Below, piece by piece: positions 9,184-16,894 of a stretch of 64,000 bases of DNA (its first letter is position 1; the number at the start of each line of letters is the position of its first letter). Below the pieces are notes generated by a model that worked only from the letters and a program-made list of their open reading frames with translations, was not told the origin of the DNA and ran no database searches. Source of the DNA: DASXKD01 sp963734725 (GTDB lineage Bacteria > Actinomycetota > Actinomycetes > Streptosporangiales > Streptosporangiaceae); contig CAVTIX010000029.1 of assembly GCA_963734725.1 (NCBI GenBank), positions 124,001-188,000 of the forward strand, given 5' to 3'. The position numbers and the translations under genes were made by a program.

Positions 9184-9879
9184 TTAGGGGCTGAGCAGGC
9201 GGGAGGCGAAGTTCGCGCCGGGGCTGAGCCGGCCCAGCGACCCGGTCAGTTCCGCCTCGGCGGCGCGCAGCCCGTCGGCGCCGAGGGCGGCGGCGAGCCC
9301 GTCGAGGACGAACATGGCCGACGTGGTCGAAGAGGTGATCCGGGTGCGCACGCACTGCCGCCAGTTCCACCGCCGGCAGGTCACCCCGCGGTCGTCCCGC
9401 CAGACCACCTCGCCGGGCTCGGGGTGCTCGACCACGGGCTGCCCGTCGGCGGAGGTGTCGAAGTCCTCGTCGCCGGCCGCGCGGACCAGCCGGGCCGGCC
9501 CGGCGTAGCGGGCCAGGTCCTCGCCGCCGACTGGGAGCAGGCAGGCGATGGACACCGCGTTGTAGGCGTCGGTGATCCGGTCGATGCGCGGCAGGCCGGC
9601 GTCCACCCGGCGCAGCAGGGCTTCCACGCTCGGCCTGGTCCGCTGCGGTTTGGCGCCGAACGCGCGGAACGCCTCCCGCCACTCGGCCACTTCGGGCAGC
9701 TCCTCGGGCCGCGAATCGCCCAGGTGCTTGCGGGCCCGGTCCTCGGCCGCCGCTAGCAGGGTATCGCTGGCCGCGTCGCTCGGCCCGGGGCGCAGGCCCT
9801 CCGCGACTATCAGCAGCGCGGCGTAGTCGGGCCGCAGCGCTCGTACCTCGGCGGCCACTTGCGCCTGGTCAAGCCACAT
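9184..9879 (-). CDS. B3/B4 tRNA-binding-domain protein
   Basis: A 231-residue protein resembling the B3/4 domain of the phenylalanyl-tRNA synthetase beta chain as a free-standing unit. Typical stretches are EWREAFRAFGAKPQRTRPSVEALLRRV, RIDRITDAYNAVSIACLLPVGGEDL, a central GVTCRRWNWRQCVRT segment, and the ending LTGSLGRLSPGA. Stand-alone members are thought to edit or bind tRNA or amino acids, but their substrate is not settled. It starts MWLDQAQVAAEV at 9877-9879 and ends at the shared hairpin. Confidence 0.8.
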   Translation of the reverse strand: MWLDQAQVAAEVRALRPDYAALLIVAEGLRPGPSDAASDTLLAAAEDRARKHLGDSRPEELPEVAEWREAFRAFGAKPQRTRPSVEALLRRVDAGLPRIDRITDAYNAVSIACLLPVGGEDLARYAGPARLVRAAGDEDFDTSADGQPVVEHPEPGEVVWRDDRGVTCRRWNWRQCVRTRITSSTTSAMFVLDGLAAALGADGLRAAEAELTGSLGRLSPGANFASRLLSP

Positions 9880-10011
9880 CCTCGCCTCGCCTCCACACCG
9901 TGCTGGTCAGCGCATCCTAGTGCGAATCGCAGGTCCTTATTTGCTTGCTGAAATGAACTGTTCTGTCTCGCTCGATCATTTCTGTCACAGCCCTTGGTCA
10001 TGATGGGATCC

Positions 10012-10197
10012 ATGAAGCTGGCAGCCTGGGCAAGGGACAGGAGCGTGACCTGCCGGACTACGAGCAGGCGGATATGCGGAGGCGCGTCGCCTGTGGCCTG
10101 TTGGCGGCTTTCCACCGGCACAATCCTGGTGGAGGAGCAGACGGCTGGCTGGGAGGCTGCCCCCGGCACAGCAAGCAGACGCGTATGGGCCGCCTGA
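10012..10197 (+). pseudogene. tnpA: Remnant of IS607 serine recombinase TnpA
   Basis: The opening MKLAAWARDRSVTCRTT and, 30-45 residues in, RLSTGTILVEE match the N-terminal MerR-like DNA-binding domain of IS607 TnpA (consensus MKLxxWAxxxGVxYRTAWRW...LPVPA...PTGTI). The intervening W-x-W and PVPA positions are changed, so the HTH is degenerate. The whole catalytic resolvase domain (normally about residues 50-190, with its YxRVS serine) is missing; only 61 codons remain before the TGA that overlaps the tnpB start. It cannot transpose the element by itself. Confidence 0.65.
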
Positions 10198-11507
10198 TGC
10201 GGACGATCCAAGCTTTTCGGTTCGCTCTTGACCCCAACAATGCCCAGCGCTCGGCGCTGGCAGCGCATTGCGGTGCCAGCCGTTTCGCGTTCAACTGGGG
10301 GCTGTCGCTGGTCAAAGAGCGGTTGGAGCAGCGAGAGTCCGATCCCTCGGTTCAGGTGCCCTGGAATCTTCCGGCGTTGCGCAGGGAATGGAATCGGGCA
10401 AAACAGGACGTTGCTCCCTGGTGGTCAGCCAACTCCAAGGAGGCGTACTCGTCGGGTCTTGATGCCCTCGCCCGCGCGCTCAACAACTTCTCCGGCTCGC
10501 GGAAGGGCAAGCGCAAGGGAAGGCCGACCGGGTTTCCGAGGTTCCGCAAGCGAGGACACTCCCGCCGGTCGTGCCGGTTCACCACCGGGGGCATCGCTGT
10601 GGTTGGCGACCGGCATATACGCCTGCCCCGTATCGGAGTTCTGCGCACGGCCGAGCCGACAGCTAAGCTCGGCGCAGGCGAGGCCCGCATCCTTTCAGCC
10701 ACGATCTGCGAACAGGCGGGACGGTGGTTCGTCAGCTTTACATGTGAGGTGGAACGGAAACACACCCGCAAACACGAAGGCGACGTCGCCGGTGTCGACG
10801 CGGGCGTGCGTCATCTGGCCGTTGTGGCAGGAACGCACTCCCCGCCCCTGTTTGTGGCTAATCCCCGGCCTCTCCAAGCACATCGTCGCAAGCTTGCCCG
10901 TCTTCAACGTCAGCAATCTCGCCGCCGGCCGGGCTCGAAGCGCAGGGCAGCTACCAGGGCTCGTTTGGGGAGATGCCATCGTCGCATCGCTGACATCCGG
11001 CGAGATAGCATGCACAAGCTGACAACGGGCCTTGCTAAGAGGTACGCCACGATCGCGGTGGAGGACCTGGCCGTGGCCAACATGACGAAGCGCCGCCGCG
11101 GCCGGGGCCGAGCCGCCAAAGCTGGACTCAACCGGGCGATTCTCGACTCATCCCTTGCCGAGTTGCGCCGTCAGCTCACCTACAAGTGCGCCTGGTATGA
11201 CTCGGCGCTTGTCACCGTCAACCGTAACTATCCCTCCTCGAAGACCTGCTCAGACTGCGGCAGGCGAAAGCCAAGCCTGGCGATTCAGGTGAGGGTCTTC
11301 GAGTGTGACGGCTGTGGCCTGGTGCTCGACCGGGACCACAACGCAGCGCGCAATCTCGCGAAGGCTGCCGTCGCGGCCAGTGCGGCCGAGACGCAAAACG
11401 GACGGGGAGAGAAGGTAAGACCTGGAGCAATTCAGGCGCATCTCGATGAACCGTCAACCGGGCAACTGGTTTATGCCGACGTCAGTCCCGGAGCCCTCGA
11501 ACCCTGA
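10197..11507 (+). CDS. tnpB: TnpB, RNA-guided nuclease of IS200/605-IS607 elements
   Basis: 436 residues from the ATG that overlaps the tnpA stop. N-terminal OrfB_IS605-type region RTIQAFRFALDP...CGASRFAFNWGL, then a RuvC-like domain with D201 (GVDAGVRHLAVV), E289 (AVEDLAVANM) and D380 (LDRDHNAARNLA). A four-cysteine zinc ribbon (CSDCG at 351-355, CDGCG at 370-374) lies between the last two. All catalytic positions are present, so nuclease activity is plausible. Family members use an RNA from the element's right end as guide; that RNA would overlap the 3' end of this gene and continue past 11507. The Arg/Lys-rich 100-125 region fits nucleic-acid binding. Confidence 0.9.
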   Translation: MRTIQAFRFALDPNNAQRSALAAHCGASRFAFNWGLSLVKERLEQRESDPSVQVPWNLPALRREWNRAKQDVAPWWSANSKEAYSSGLDALARALNNFSGSRKGKRKGRPTGFPRFRKRGHSRRSCRFTTGGIAVVGDRHIRLPRIGVLRTAEPTAKLGAGEARILSATICEQAGRWFVSFTCEVERKHTRKHEGDVAGVDAGVRHLAVVAGTHSPPLFVANPRPLQAHRRKLARLQRQQSRRRPGSKRRAATRARLGRCHRRIADIRRDSMHKLTTGLAKRYATIAVEDLAVANMTKRRRGRGRAAKAGLNRAILDSSLAELRRQLTYKCAWYDSALVTVNRNYPSSKTCSDCGRRKPSLAIQVRVFECDGCGLVLDRDHNAARNLAKAAVAASAAETQNGRGEKVRPGAIQAHLDEPSTGQLVYADVSPGALEP

Positions 11508-11564
11508 CTCGAGGTCCTCGAAGTGACAGATTCACACATCTCGAGGAACGGTAGCGTGCCAACC

Positions 11565-12476
11565 ATGATGCAGACCCACCGCCTTGGGCGGACCGGAGCG
11601 GACGTGACCATCCTCGGCTACGGGGCCATGGAGCTGCGCGGGCAGCCCCACGGCCCGGCGATCAGCGACGACGACGCAGGCCGGCTGCTCAACGAGGTGC
11701 TGGATAGCGGCATCAACCTGATCGACACGTCCATCGACTACGGCCGCAGCGAGGAACTCATCGGCCGCTACCTGGGCCACCGCCGCGGGGAGTTCTTCCT
11801 GGCGTCCAAGTGCGGCTGCCTGCTCGGGCCGCCGCCGCCCGGCGCCAGGCCGCCGTTTCCGCACGACTACAGCGCCGGTAACGTCCGGTCCGGGGTCGAG
11901 CAGAGCCTGCGTAGGCTGGGCGCCGATCACCTGGACCTGGTGCAGGTGCATATGTCGCCCAGCCGGGCCCAGATGGAAGCCGACGACACCATCGAGACGC
12001 TGGCGTCGCTGCGGGACGGGGGGAAGACCCGGTTCATCGGGATGTCGGGGATTCTGCCGAACCTGCCCGACCACATCGCCATGGGCGTCTTCGACGTCTT
12101 CCAGATTCCCTACTCGGTGGTCCAGCGCGAGCACGAGGACCTGATCACCGCCGCGGCGCAGGCCGGCGCCGGGACGCTGATCCGGGGCGGAGCGGCCCGG
12201 GGCGGCCCGGCCGAGGACAAGAACTGGGCTCAGGGCCCGCTCGGGCTGGCCCAGGGCGAAGGCCAGCGGCGCTGGGACTCCGCAGGCCTGGACGACCTCC
12301 TCGACGGCATGCCGCGGCTGGAGTTCGTGCTGCGCTTCACGCTCAGCCACCCGGCCCTGTCCACCACCATCGTCGGCACCTCCAGCATCGAGCACCTGCG
12401 CGCCAACCTGGCCGTCGCCGCGAAGGGACCGCTCCCGGCCGGCCTCTACGACGAGGTCAAGAAGCAGTTGGGGTAA
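11565..12476 (+). CDS. Aldo/keto reductase
   Basis: An NAD(P)H-dependent reductase of the AKR family, about 303 residues, (beta/alpha)8 barrel. MMQTHRLGRTGADVTILGYGAM is the usual start, so I place the start at 11565 rather than the open upstream codons. The catalytic tetrad is visible: Asp and Tyr in LIDTSIDYGRSEELIG, Lys in FFLASKCG, His in DLVQVHM. C-terminal TTIVGTSSIEHLRANLAVAAKG binds the nucleotide. The substrate is unknown. The first bases follow the right side of the IS607 element closely, so its promoter may lie within or next to the element. Confidence 0.85.
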   Translation: MMQTHRLGRTGADVTILGYGAMELRGQPHGPAISDDDAGRLLNEVLDSGINLIDTSIDYGRSEELIGRYLGHRRGEFFLASKCGCLLGPPPPGARPPFPHDYSAGNVRSGVEQSLRRLGADHLDLVQVHMSPSRAQMEADDTIETLASLRDGGKTRFIGMSGILPNLPDHIAMGVFDVFQIPYSVVQREHEDLITAAAQAGAGTLIRGGAARGGPAEDKNWAQGPLGLAQGEGQRRWDSAGLDDLLDGMPRLEFVLRFTLSHPALSTTIVGTSSIEHLRANLAVAAKGPLPAGLYDEVKKQLG

Positions 12477-12498
12477 CCGTCCGGGCTACGATGCGGCT

Positions 12499-13416
12499 GT
12501 GAAGTTCGGGATAGCGATACCGCAGTTCTTCGCGGACGGTCAGTTCGACCCAGCCGCGTTCCGCGCCTATTTCTCTCGCGCCGAAGAGCTGGGCTTCGAC
12601 AGCGCGTGGGCACAGGAGAGCACGCTCGGCGCGGCGCCGCAGTTCGGGCCGCTGGAAACCATGACCTACGCGGCGGCGTGCACCCAGCGAATGCGGCTGG
12701 GCTGCGTGGTGTTCGTGTCCACCTTGCACAGCCCGGCGCACCTGGCCAAGAGCCTTGCCACACTGGACCAGCTCAGCCGCGGCCGGATCGACGTCGGCGT
12801 CGGCACCGGCGGCCCGGCGCGCCCCTTCGCTGCGTTCGGCGTGAACCCGGACCGCTACATCGCGCGGTTCACCGAGGGCGTCGCGCTGATGAAGGCGCTG
12901 TGGACCGAGCCCCGGGTCACCTTCGACGGCGAGTTCTGGCAGTTGCAGGGCGCGCCCATGGAACCCAAACCATTCCAGAAACCGTTCCCGCCGCTATGGA
13001 TCGGGGCGAACGGGCCGCTGGCTCTGCGCCGCGGCGTGCGGCTGGGCAATGGATTCTTCGGCGCGGGTTCCACGCCTACCGTGAGGTTCGCAGAGCAGGT
13101 CCAGTTCGTGCGGGAGGCGCTCGCCGCGGCGGGCCGCCCGGCCGCGGATTTCCCCATCGCCAAGCGGGTGTACGTCGCGATCGACGAGGACGCCGGGCGG
13201 GCGCGGCGGCGGATGAACGACGCGATGGAGCGGCTCTACGGGCGCCGGTCGGCGGACATCGAGGCAGCGGCGGTGGCGGGCACTCCGGCCGACTGTGTCG
13301 CCGCGCTGCGCGAGGTCGCCGCGGCGGGTGCGGAACTGATTCTGTTCACGGCCATGTTCGAGCAGGCCGAGCACGCCGAGCGGCTGGCCGCGGAGGTCAT
13401 CCCGCAGCTCGGTTAG
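12499..13416 (+). CDS. LLM-class flavin/F420-dependent oxidoreductase
   Basis: A 305-residue luciferase-like monooxygenase fold protein. It begins with GTG (KFGIAIPQFFADGQFDP). Typical family strings are RAEELGFDSAWAQE, RMRLGCVVFVSTLHSPAHLAKSLATLDQLSRGR, GVGTGGPARPFAAFGV and PFPPLWIGANGP. Many actinomycete members use coenzyme F420, but FMN cannot be excluded from sequence. It follows the aldo/keto reductase by 22 nt on the same strand and may be co-transcribed with it. Confidence 0.85.
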   Translation: MKFGIAIPQFFADGQFDPAAFRAYFSRAEELGFDSAWAQESTLGAAPQFGPLETMTYAAACTQRMRLGCVVFVSTLHSPAHLAKSLATLDQLSRGRIDVGVGTGGPARPFAAFGVNPDRYIARFTEGVALMKALWTEPRVTFDGEFWQLQGAPMEPKPFQKPFPPLWIGANGPLALRRGVRLGNGFFGAGSTPTVRFAEQVQFVREALAAAGRPAADFPIAKRVYVAIDEDAGRARRRMNDAMERLYGRRSADIEAAAVAGTPADCVAALREVAAAGAELILFTAMFEQAEHAERLAAEVIPQLG

Positions 13417-13506
13417 GAACGGCGGCCGGGCACGTACGCGTGGCACGTGCCCGGCAAGCCTGTGTCCGGCCGGAACGTGGTGCAGGCAACCATGGGCCTG
13501 GGCGGC

Positions 13507-13647
13507 TCAGCGCCGCTCGTCGAGGCCCAGGAACAGCTCCACGCTCCTGCGCTGCGCGTAATCCATCTCTTCCACCACGCTGGTCACGCGCCGCACGATC
13601 CGTGCAAAGCGCCCTGACTGGTGGGTCCCTGACTGCGTCGCGGTCAT
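13507..13647 (-). CDS. Small conserved-type protein, 46 residues
   Basis: A short gene running from the ATG at 13645-13647 to the TGA at 13507-13509. The encoded protein is highly charged: RFARIVRRVTSVVEEMDY followed by AQRRSVELFLGLDERR. The core EEMDYAQRR resembles the small helical proteins with an EEMxYAQRR motif found in actinomycetes, whose function is unknown. GGAG lies upstream (GAGAGGAGCATCTGCG before the ATG). It runs convergently towards the LLM oxidoreductase. No function can be assigned. Confidence 0.55.
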   Translation of the reverse strand: MTATQSGTHQSGRFARIVRRVTSVVEEMDYAQRRSVELFLGLDERR

Positions 13648-13794
13648 CGCAGATGCTCCTCTCTGTCACAGACCATTCGTCTGTTTGGTACTTACAGAAT
13701 CGCCGTAAGGCCCTCGCCAGCGAATCGGACGAATGACCTAGTTTCCTGACCCTGCCCAGGTCTTAGGCGTGGCCGGGATGGCATAGTCCCAGGC

Positions 13795-14526
13795 ATGGCC
13801 ATCTTTGACGACCTTGAGGCGGAGCAGGACCGGCTGGAGAAGATCCTCGGCGGCCTCGACGGCGCGCAGTGGATGTCGCCGTCGGCGGCCTCCGGCTGGA
13901 CGGTCGCCGACGTCGTGCTGCACCTTGCGCAGTCTGAGGAGGCGGTGATCGCCAGCGCCGCCGGCGCCGGCCTCCGCGTTGGCCCGGGGTCCGGCGCCAC
14001 GGTGGACCAGATCATGGACGATCTGGTCCAGGCCGAGCGGGAAGAGCCTTCGGTGATCTTCCGGCGCTGGCGCGAGGCGCGGCGCCGGGCGGTGAGCGCG
14101 CTGCGCGCGGCCGATCCCGGGCAGCCGATGTCCTGGGTGGAGGCGCCGCTCAAGCCGGCCACAATGGCGACCACCCGGCTGGCCGAGCACTGGGCGCACG
14201 GCCTTGACATCACCGGGCCGCTCGGCATCCCCTTCCCGGACACCGACCGGCTCCGGCACGTCGCCTGGCTGGCGCACCGCTCGCTGCCCTACGCCTTCGC
14301 CCTGGCCGGCATCGGCGCCCAGGACGTCGCGTGCGACTTGACCGCCCCGGATGGGACGGCCCACTGGCGGTACGGGTCCGAGGCCGCCGACTCGGCAATC
14401 AGCGGCCCGGCTGGCGCATTCTGCCGGGTGGCGGCCCAGCGGCTGCGGCCGGAGGAGTCGGGGCTGCAGGCCAGCGGCCCGCACGGCGCCGCCGCGCTGC
14501 GCCTGCTCCGCACCTACGCCGCCTGA
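13795..14526 (+). CDS. TIGR03084-like DinB/maleylpyruvate-isomerase-fold metal-binding protein
   Basis: A 243-residue four-helix DinB-like protein. SGWTVADVVLHLAQSEEAV (about 39-57) carries the first conserved His. TTRLAEHWAHGLDI supplies the other two His ligands, followed by the usual second domain (DTDRLRHVAWLAHRSLPYAF...). The family binds a divalent metal and is related to mycothiol-dependent isomerases and transferases. A mycothiol role is an inference from the actinobacterial setting. The gene stands alone, with the small protein divergent on its left. Confidence 0.8.
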   Translation: MAIFDDLEAEQDRLEKILGGLDGAQWMSPSAASGWTVADVVLHLAQSEEAVIASAAGAGLRVGPGSGATVDQIMDDLVQAEREEPSVIFRRWREARRRAVSALRAADPGQPMSWVEAPLKPATMATTRLAEHWAHGLDITGPLGIPFPDTDRLRHVAWLAHRSLPYAFALAGIGAQDVACDLTAPDGTAHWRYGSEAADSAISGPAGAFCRVAAQRLRPEESGLQASGPHGAAALRLLRTYAA

Positions 14527-14662
14527 TCCTGCTCACCTGTGACATTTCGCCCGGCATCGCGTGTTGACGCGGGCAAAAGAAAGCACATGGTGATGGCTCA
14601 GGCCAACCCGGGCAAGCTGACCGCGATCATGGCCGGGCGGCACCCTGCCCCGTGCTGACCTA

Positions 14663-15583
14663 TTACTTGCCGAGGAAGGCGAGGATCGCCGCCAGCAGCG
14701 CGGCCGCCAGTTGCCGCTGGAACCGGGGTGAGGTCAGCAGCGCCGCGTCGGTCGCGTTGACCATGTTGCCGCTCTCGATGAGCACCTTAGGAATCGTGGT
14801 GAGGTTGAGCCCGGCCAGGTCGTTGCGGAACTGGATGCCGTTGCTGCCGTAGTAGTCGCTTACCGGCATGCTCGTCCGGGCGAGGATCGCCGAGCGCACG
14901 TCGCGGCCGAACCGCTCCGAGGAGCGGATGACGTGGTCGTTCGGCCCGTCCGCGATGGGTTCGAGCACGGTGAACCCGCGGCCCCCCGGTGGGCCGCCGT
15001 CGGCGTGGATGTCGATCGCCACGCGCGCGCCGGAGTGGTTGAGTATCTGCGCCCGGCGGTCTACGCACGGGCCGACGCCGTGGTTGTTGGGCCGGGTCAT
15101 CACCACGCGCGCGCCGTCGGCGAGCAGCGCCGCCCGCAGGTAGCGCGCGACGTTGAAGTTGAACCGCGCTTCGGTGTAGCCGCTGGCGGTCTGCGTGCCG
15201 GTGGTGTCACACGTCTCCGATTCCCGGCCGTTCCAGATCAGGTGATTGAGGAACGAGGGATCGGTGCCGTTGAGGCCGTTATGGCCGGGATCAATGCCGA
15301 CGGTTATCCCGGCGAGTGCCGGCGCGGACGGCGTCCGGCTGGCCCGCGGGGTGGCGCTGCTGGTGGCGGGGGAGGCCCGCAAGGCCGCGGGCGAGGCTGC
15401 GGCCTCACCGGCCTGGCCGGGCCCTGTCCCGCTCGGCCTGGCCCCGCCGGAGCCGGTCGCCGTGCTCGCGCAGGCCGTGACCAGGCAGGCCGCCGCCAGG
15501 CAGGCCGATACGAAACGGGGCAGGCTCACCTGGCTCGCTCGCGTGCGCCCGGTGCTGCCGGTCAGGGTCAGGCTCGCTCTCAT
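14663..15583 (-). CDS. Lipoprotein N-acetylmuramoyl-L-alanine amidase (Amidase_3)
   Basis: Cleaves the lactyl-amide bond between muramic acid and the stem peptide. A signal peptide ending in LVTAC (about residue 38) is a lipobox, and a long Ala/Ser/Pro linker (about 40-95) leads to the Amidase_3 domain. Zinc ligands are in GIDPGHNG, TEARFNFNVARYL and IDIHADGG, and the general-base Glu is in VLIESGNMVN. The two cysteines (ESETCDTT and GPCVDRR) could form the disulfide known in the mycobacterial Rv3717 type. Its ATG overlaps the stop of the Mce-associated gene (TGATG), so it is translated as the last gene of the mce operon. Confidence 0.85.
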   Translation of the reverse strand: MRASLTLTGSTGRTRASQVSLPRFVSACLAAACLVTACASTATGSGGARPSGTGPGQAGEAAASPAALRASPATSSATPRASRTPSAPALAGITVGIDPGHNGLNGTDPSFLNHLIWNGRESETCDTTGTQTASGYTEARFNFNVARYLRAALLADGARVVMTRPNNHGVGPCVDRRAQILNHSGARVAIDIHADGGPPGGRGFTVLEPIADGPNDHVIRSSERFGRDVRSAILARTSMPVSDYYGSNGIQFRNDLAGLNLTTIPKVLIESGNMVNATDAALLTSPRFQRQLAAALLAAILAFLGK

Positions 15584-16281
15584 CAGCGGCTGAACGTGTC
15601 GATGTTCTCAATCTTCCACCGCCCGCCCTGGCGGAGGGCCGTGACCGCGAACATCGCACCGGCATAACTGGTCTGGCCGGTGCCGGCCCTGGTGTCCTGC
15701 TGGTTGGCGAAGACGAGCAGCCTGGCCCGGTCGCCGTTGAGCATCTCCACCCCGGTGTTGGTGACCCTGGTGGTGACGACCAGCTTCTGGGCCGGGGCGT
15801 TCTTGGTCACCAGCGCGAACAAGGTGTTGTACTGGCGCACCGCCGGGCCGGTGAGCAGGCCTTGCGCGGCCCGCCTGGTCGCCGCGCTCTTCGTGTAGTT
15901 GTAGGAGAAGATCGTGTTGACCGCGGCGGCGATCTGGCGCCGGACCGCCGCGGTCGCGGGCCCGTCGGTGAGCGCCGTGTTCTGCGCGGCGGCGCTGCTC
16001 CGCTCGCTGTTGGCGTGCACCGTGGCCCACACCCCGAACCCGCCGAGGACGACGGTGGCGGCGCCGAGCGCGGTGGCTATCCGCCAGGACCGGCGCCGGC
16101 CCGGGTCGGGCTGCCCGGCCTCAGGCCGTACGATCTCGGACTTTCCGCTTTCGGGTTGTGCGATCTCGGGTTGTGCGAGATCGGGCTGCTCAGCCTGCGC
16201 CGCGGCGACGGGCTCGGCCGGGCCGGGGGCGGTGCCGTTGGCACCGGCTGCCTCGGTAACTTCGACGTCCTTGTCAGCCAC
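15583..16281 (-). CDS. Mce-associated membrane protein (Mam)
   Basis: An acidic, Gln/Glu-rich cytoplasmic N-terminus of about 85 residues is followed by one membrane segment (ALGAATVVLGGFGVWATV). An extracytoplasmic domain follows, with SYNYTKSAATRRAAQGLLTG and the conserved ending ALRQGGRWKIENIDTFSR. This layout defines Mce-associated proteins, which stabilise Mce complexes. I chose the GTG at 16281, which has a GAAGGG upstream and an 8-nt overlap with the previous gene. Another in-frame GTG at 16317 would add 12 residues. It precedes the amidase with a one-base overlap. Confidence 0.8.
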   Translation of the reverse strand: MADKDVEVTEAAGANGTAPGPAEPVAAAQAEQPDLAQPEIAQPESGKSEIVRPEAGQPDPGRRRSWRIATALGAATVVLGGFGVWATVHANSERSSAAAQNTALTDGPATAAVRRQIAAAVNTIFSYNYTKSAATRRAAQGLLTGPAVRQYNTLFALVTKNAPAQKLVVTTRVTNTGVEMLNGDRARLLVFANQQDTRAGTGQTSYAGAMFAVTALRQGGRWKIENIDTFSR

Positions 16282-16858
16282 CGCTGGCGCCCTTCGCGCC
16301 GCCGGACGCCGCGGCACCCACGGGGACCTGGCCGAGTTGGCTGAGCTTCCACCCGGACGCCGTCTTGGCCAAGGTGCCGACCAGCCGGTTCTGCTTGGTG
16401 ACCGGCGACCCGTTGGCCGGGGTCACGGTGATCTGCACGGCCACGATGATGCTCGCGGTTCCGGCCCGCGGGTTCAGCGCGGTGAGCGCGCCATCGAGAA
16501 CCCGGGCCGAGGTGATCGTCTTGGTCTGCTGGATCTGTCGCTCGAACTGAGCGCGGCCCTTGCTGATCTCAGTGTGCAGCGGCCCGGTCGAAGACTGCTC
16601 CCACAACGCCAGGCCCGCGGCGACCTTGCGGTAGTCGAGCGTGTTGAAGTTCTGCACCGCCTGCTCGCCCGCCTGCAGCACCTGGTCGCGGAGCTGCGCG
16701 TCCGGCGGCGGCCCCGCGGTCGACGCGCGGTACCAGGACCAGCCGGACCAGGCCGCGAACAGCGCCGCGAGGATGGCCAGGACCAGGGCGGTGGCGACGA
16801 GCGGCTGGGCCAGCCACCCGCGGGGGGCCTGGTTCGTGGTCATGCTTTCCGAAGACAT
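16274..16858 (-). CDS. Mce-associated membrane protein (Mam), second copy
   Basis: 194 residues: a short N-terminus, a membrane helix at about 18-40 (VATALVLAILAALFAAW), then a SnoaL-like/NTF2-like extracytoplasmic domain with LDYRKVAAGLALWEQSSTG and the ending TASGWKLSQLGQVPV. Paired Mam genes commonly close mce operons. It starts 36 nt after mceF and overlaps the next Mam gene, so it belongs to the same transcript. The Gly/Ala-rich tail GAAASGGAKGASGG is low complexity. Confidence 0.8.
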   Translation of the reverse strand: MSSESMTTNQAPRGWLAQPLVATALVLAILAALFAAWSGWSWYRASTAGPPPDAQLRDQVLQAGEQAVQNFNTLDYRKVAAGLALWEQSSTGPLHTEISKGRAQFERQIQQTKTITSARVLDGALTALNPRAGTASIIVAVQITVTPANGSPVTKQNRLVGTLAKTASGWKLSQLGQVPVGAAASGGAKGASGG

Positions 16859-16894
16859 CGCAGAAACTCTAGGTGATAGCCGGGGCTAGCTGGT

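Larger units (their letters stand above)
10012..11507 (+). mobile_element. IS607-type element with collapsed tnpA and intact tnpB
   Basis: Two genes in IS607 order, a short serine-recombinase remnant and a full-length TnpB. They are coupled by TGATG at 10195-10199, as expected for tnpA-tnpB. The limits given are those of the coding parts. IS607 elements lack terminal inverted repeats and usually make no clear target duplication, so the true ends cannot be read here; the left end probably lies in 9900-10011 and the right end shortly after 11507. The element separates two unrelated metabolic genes and interrupts no reading frame I can see. Confidence 0.75.
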
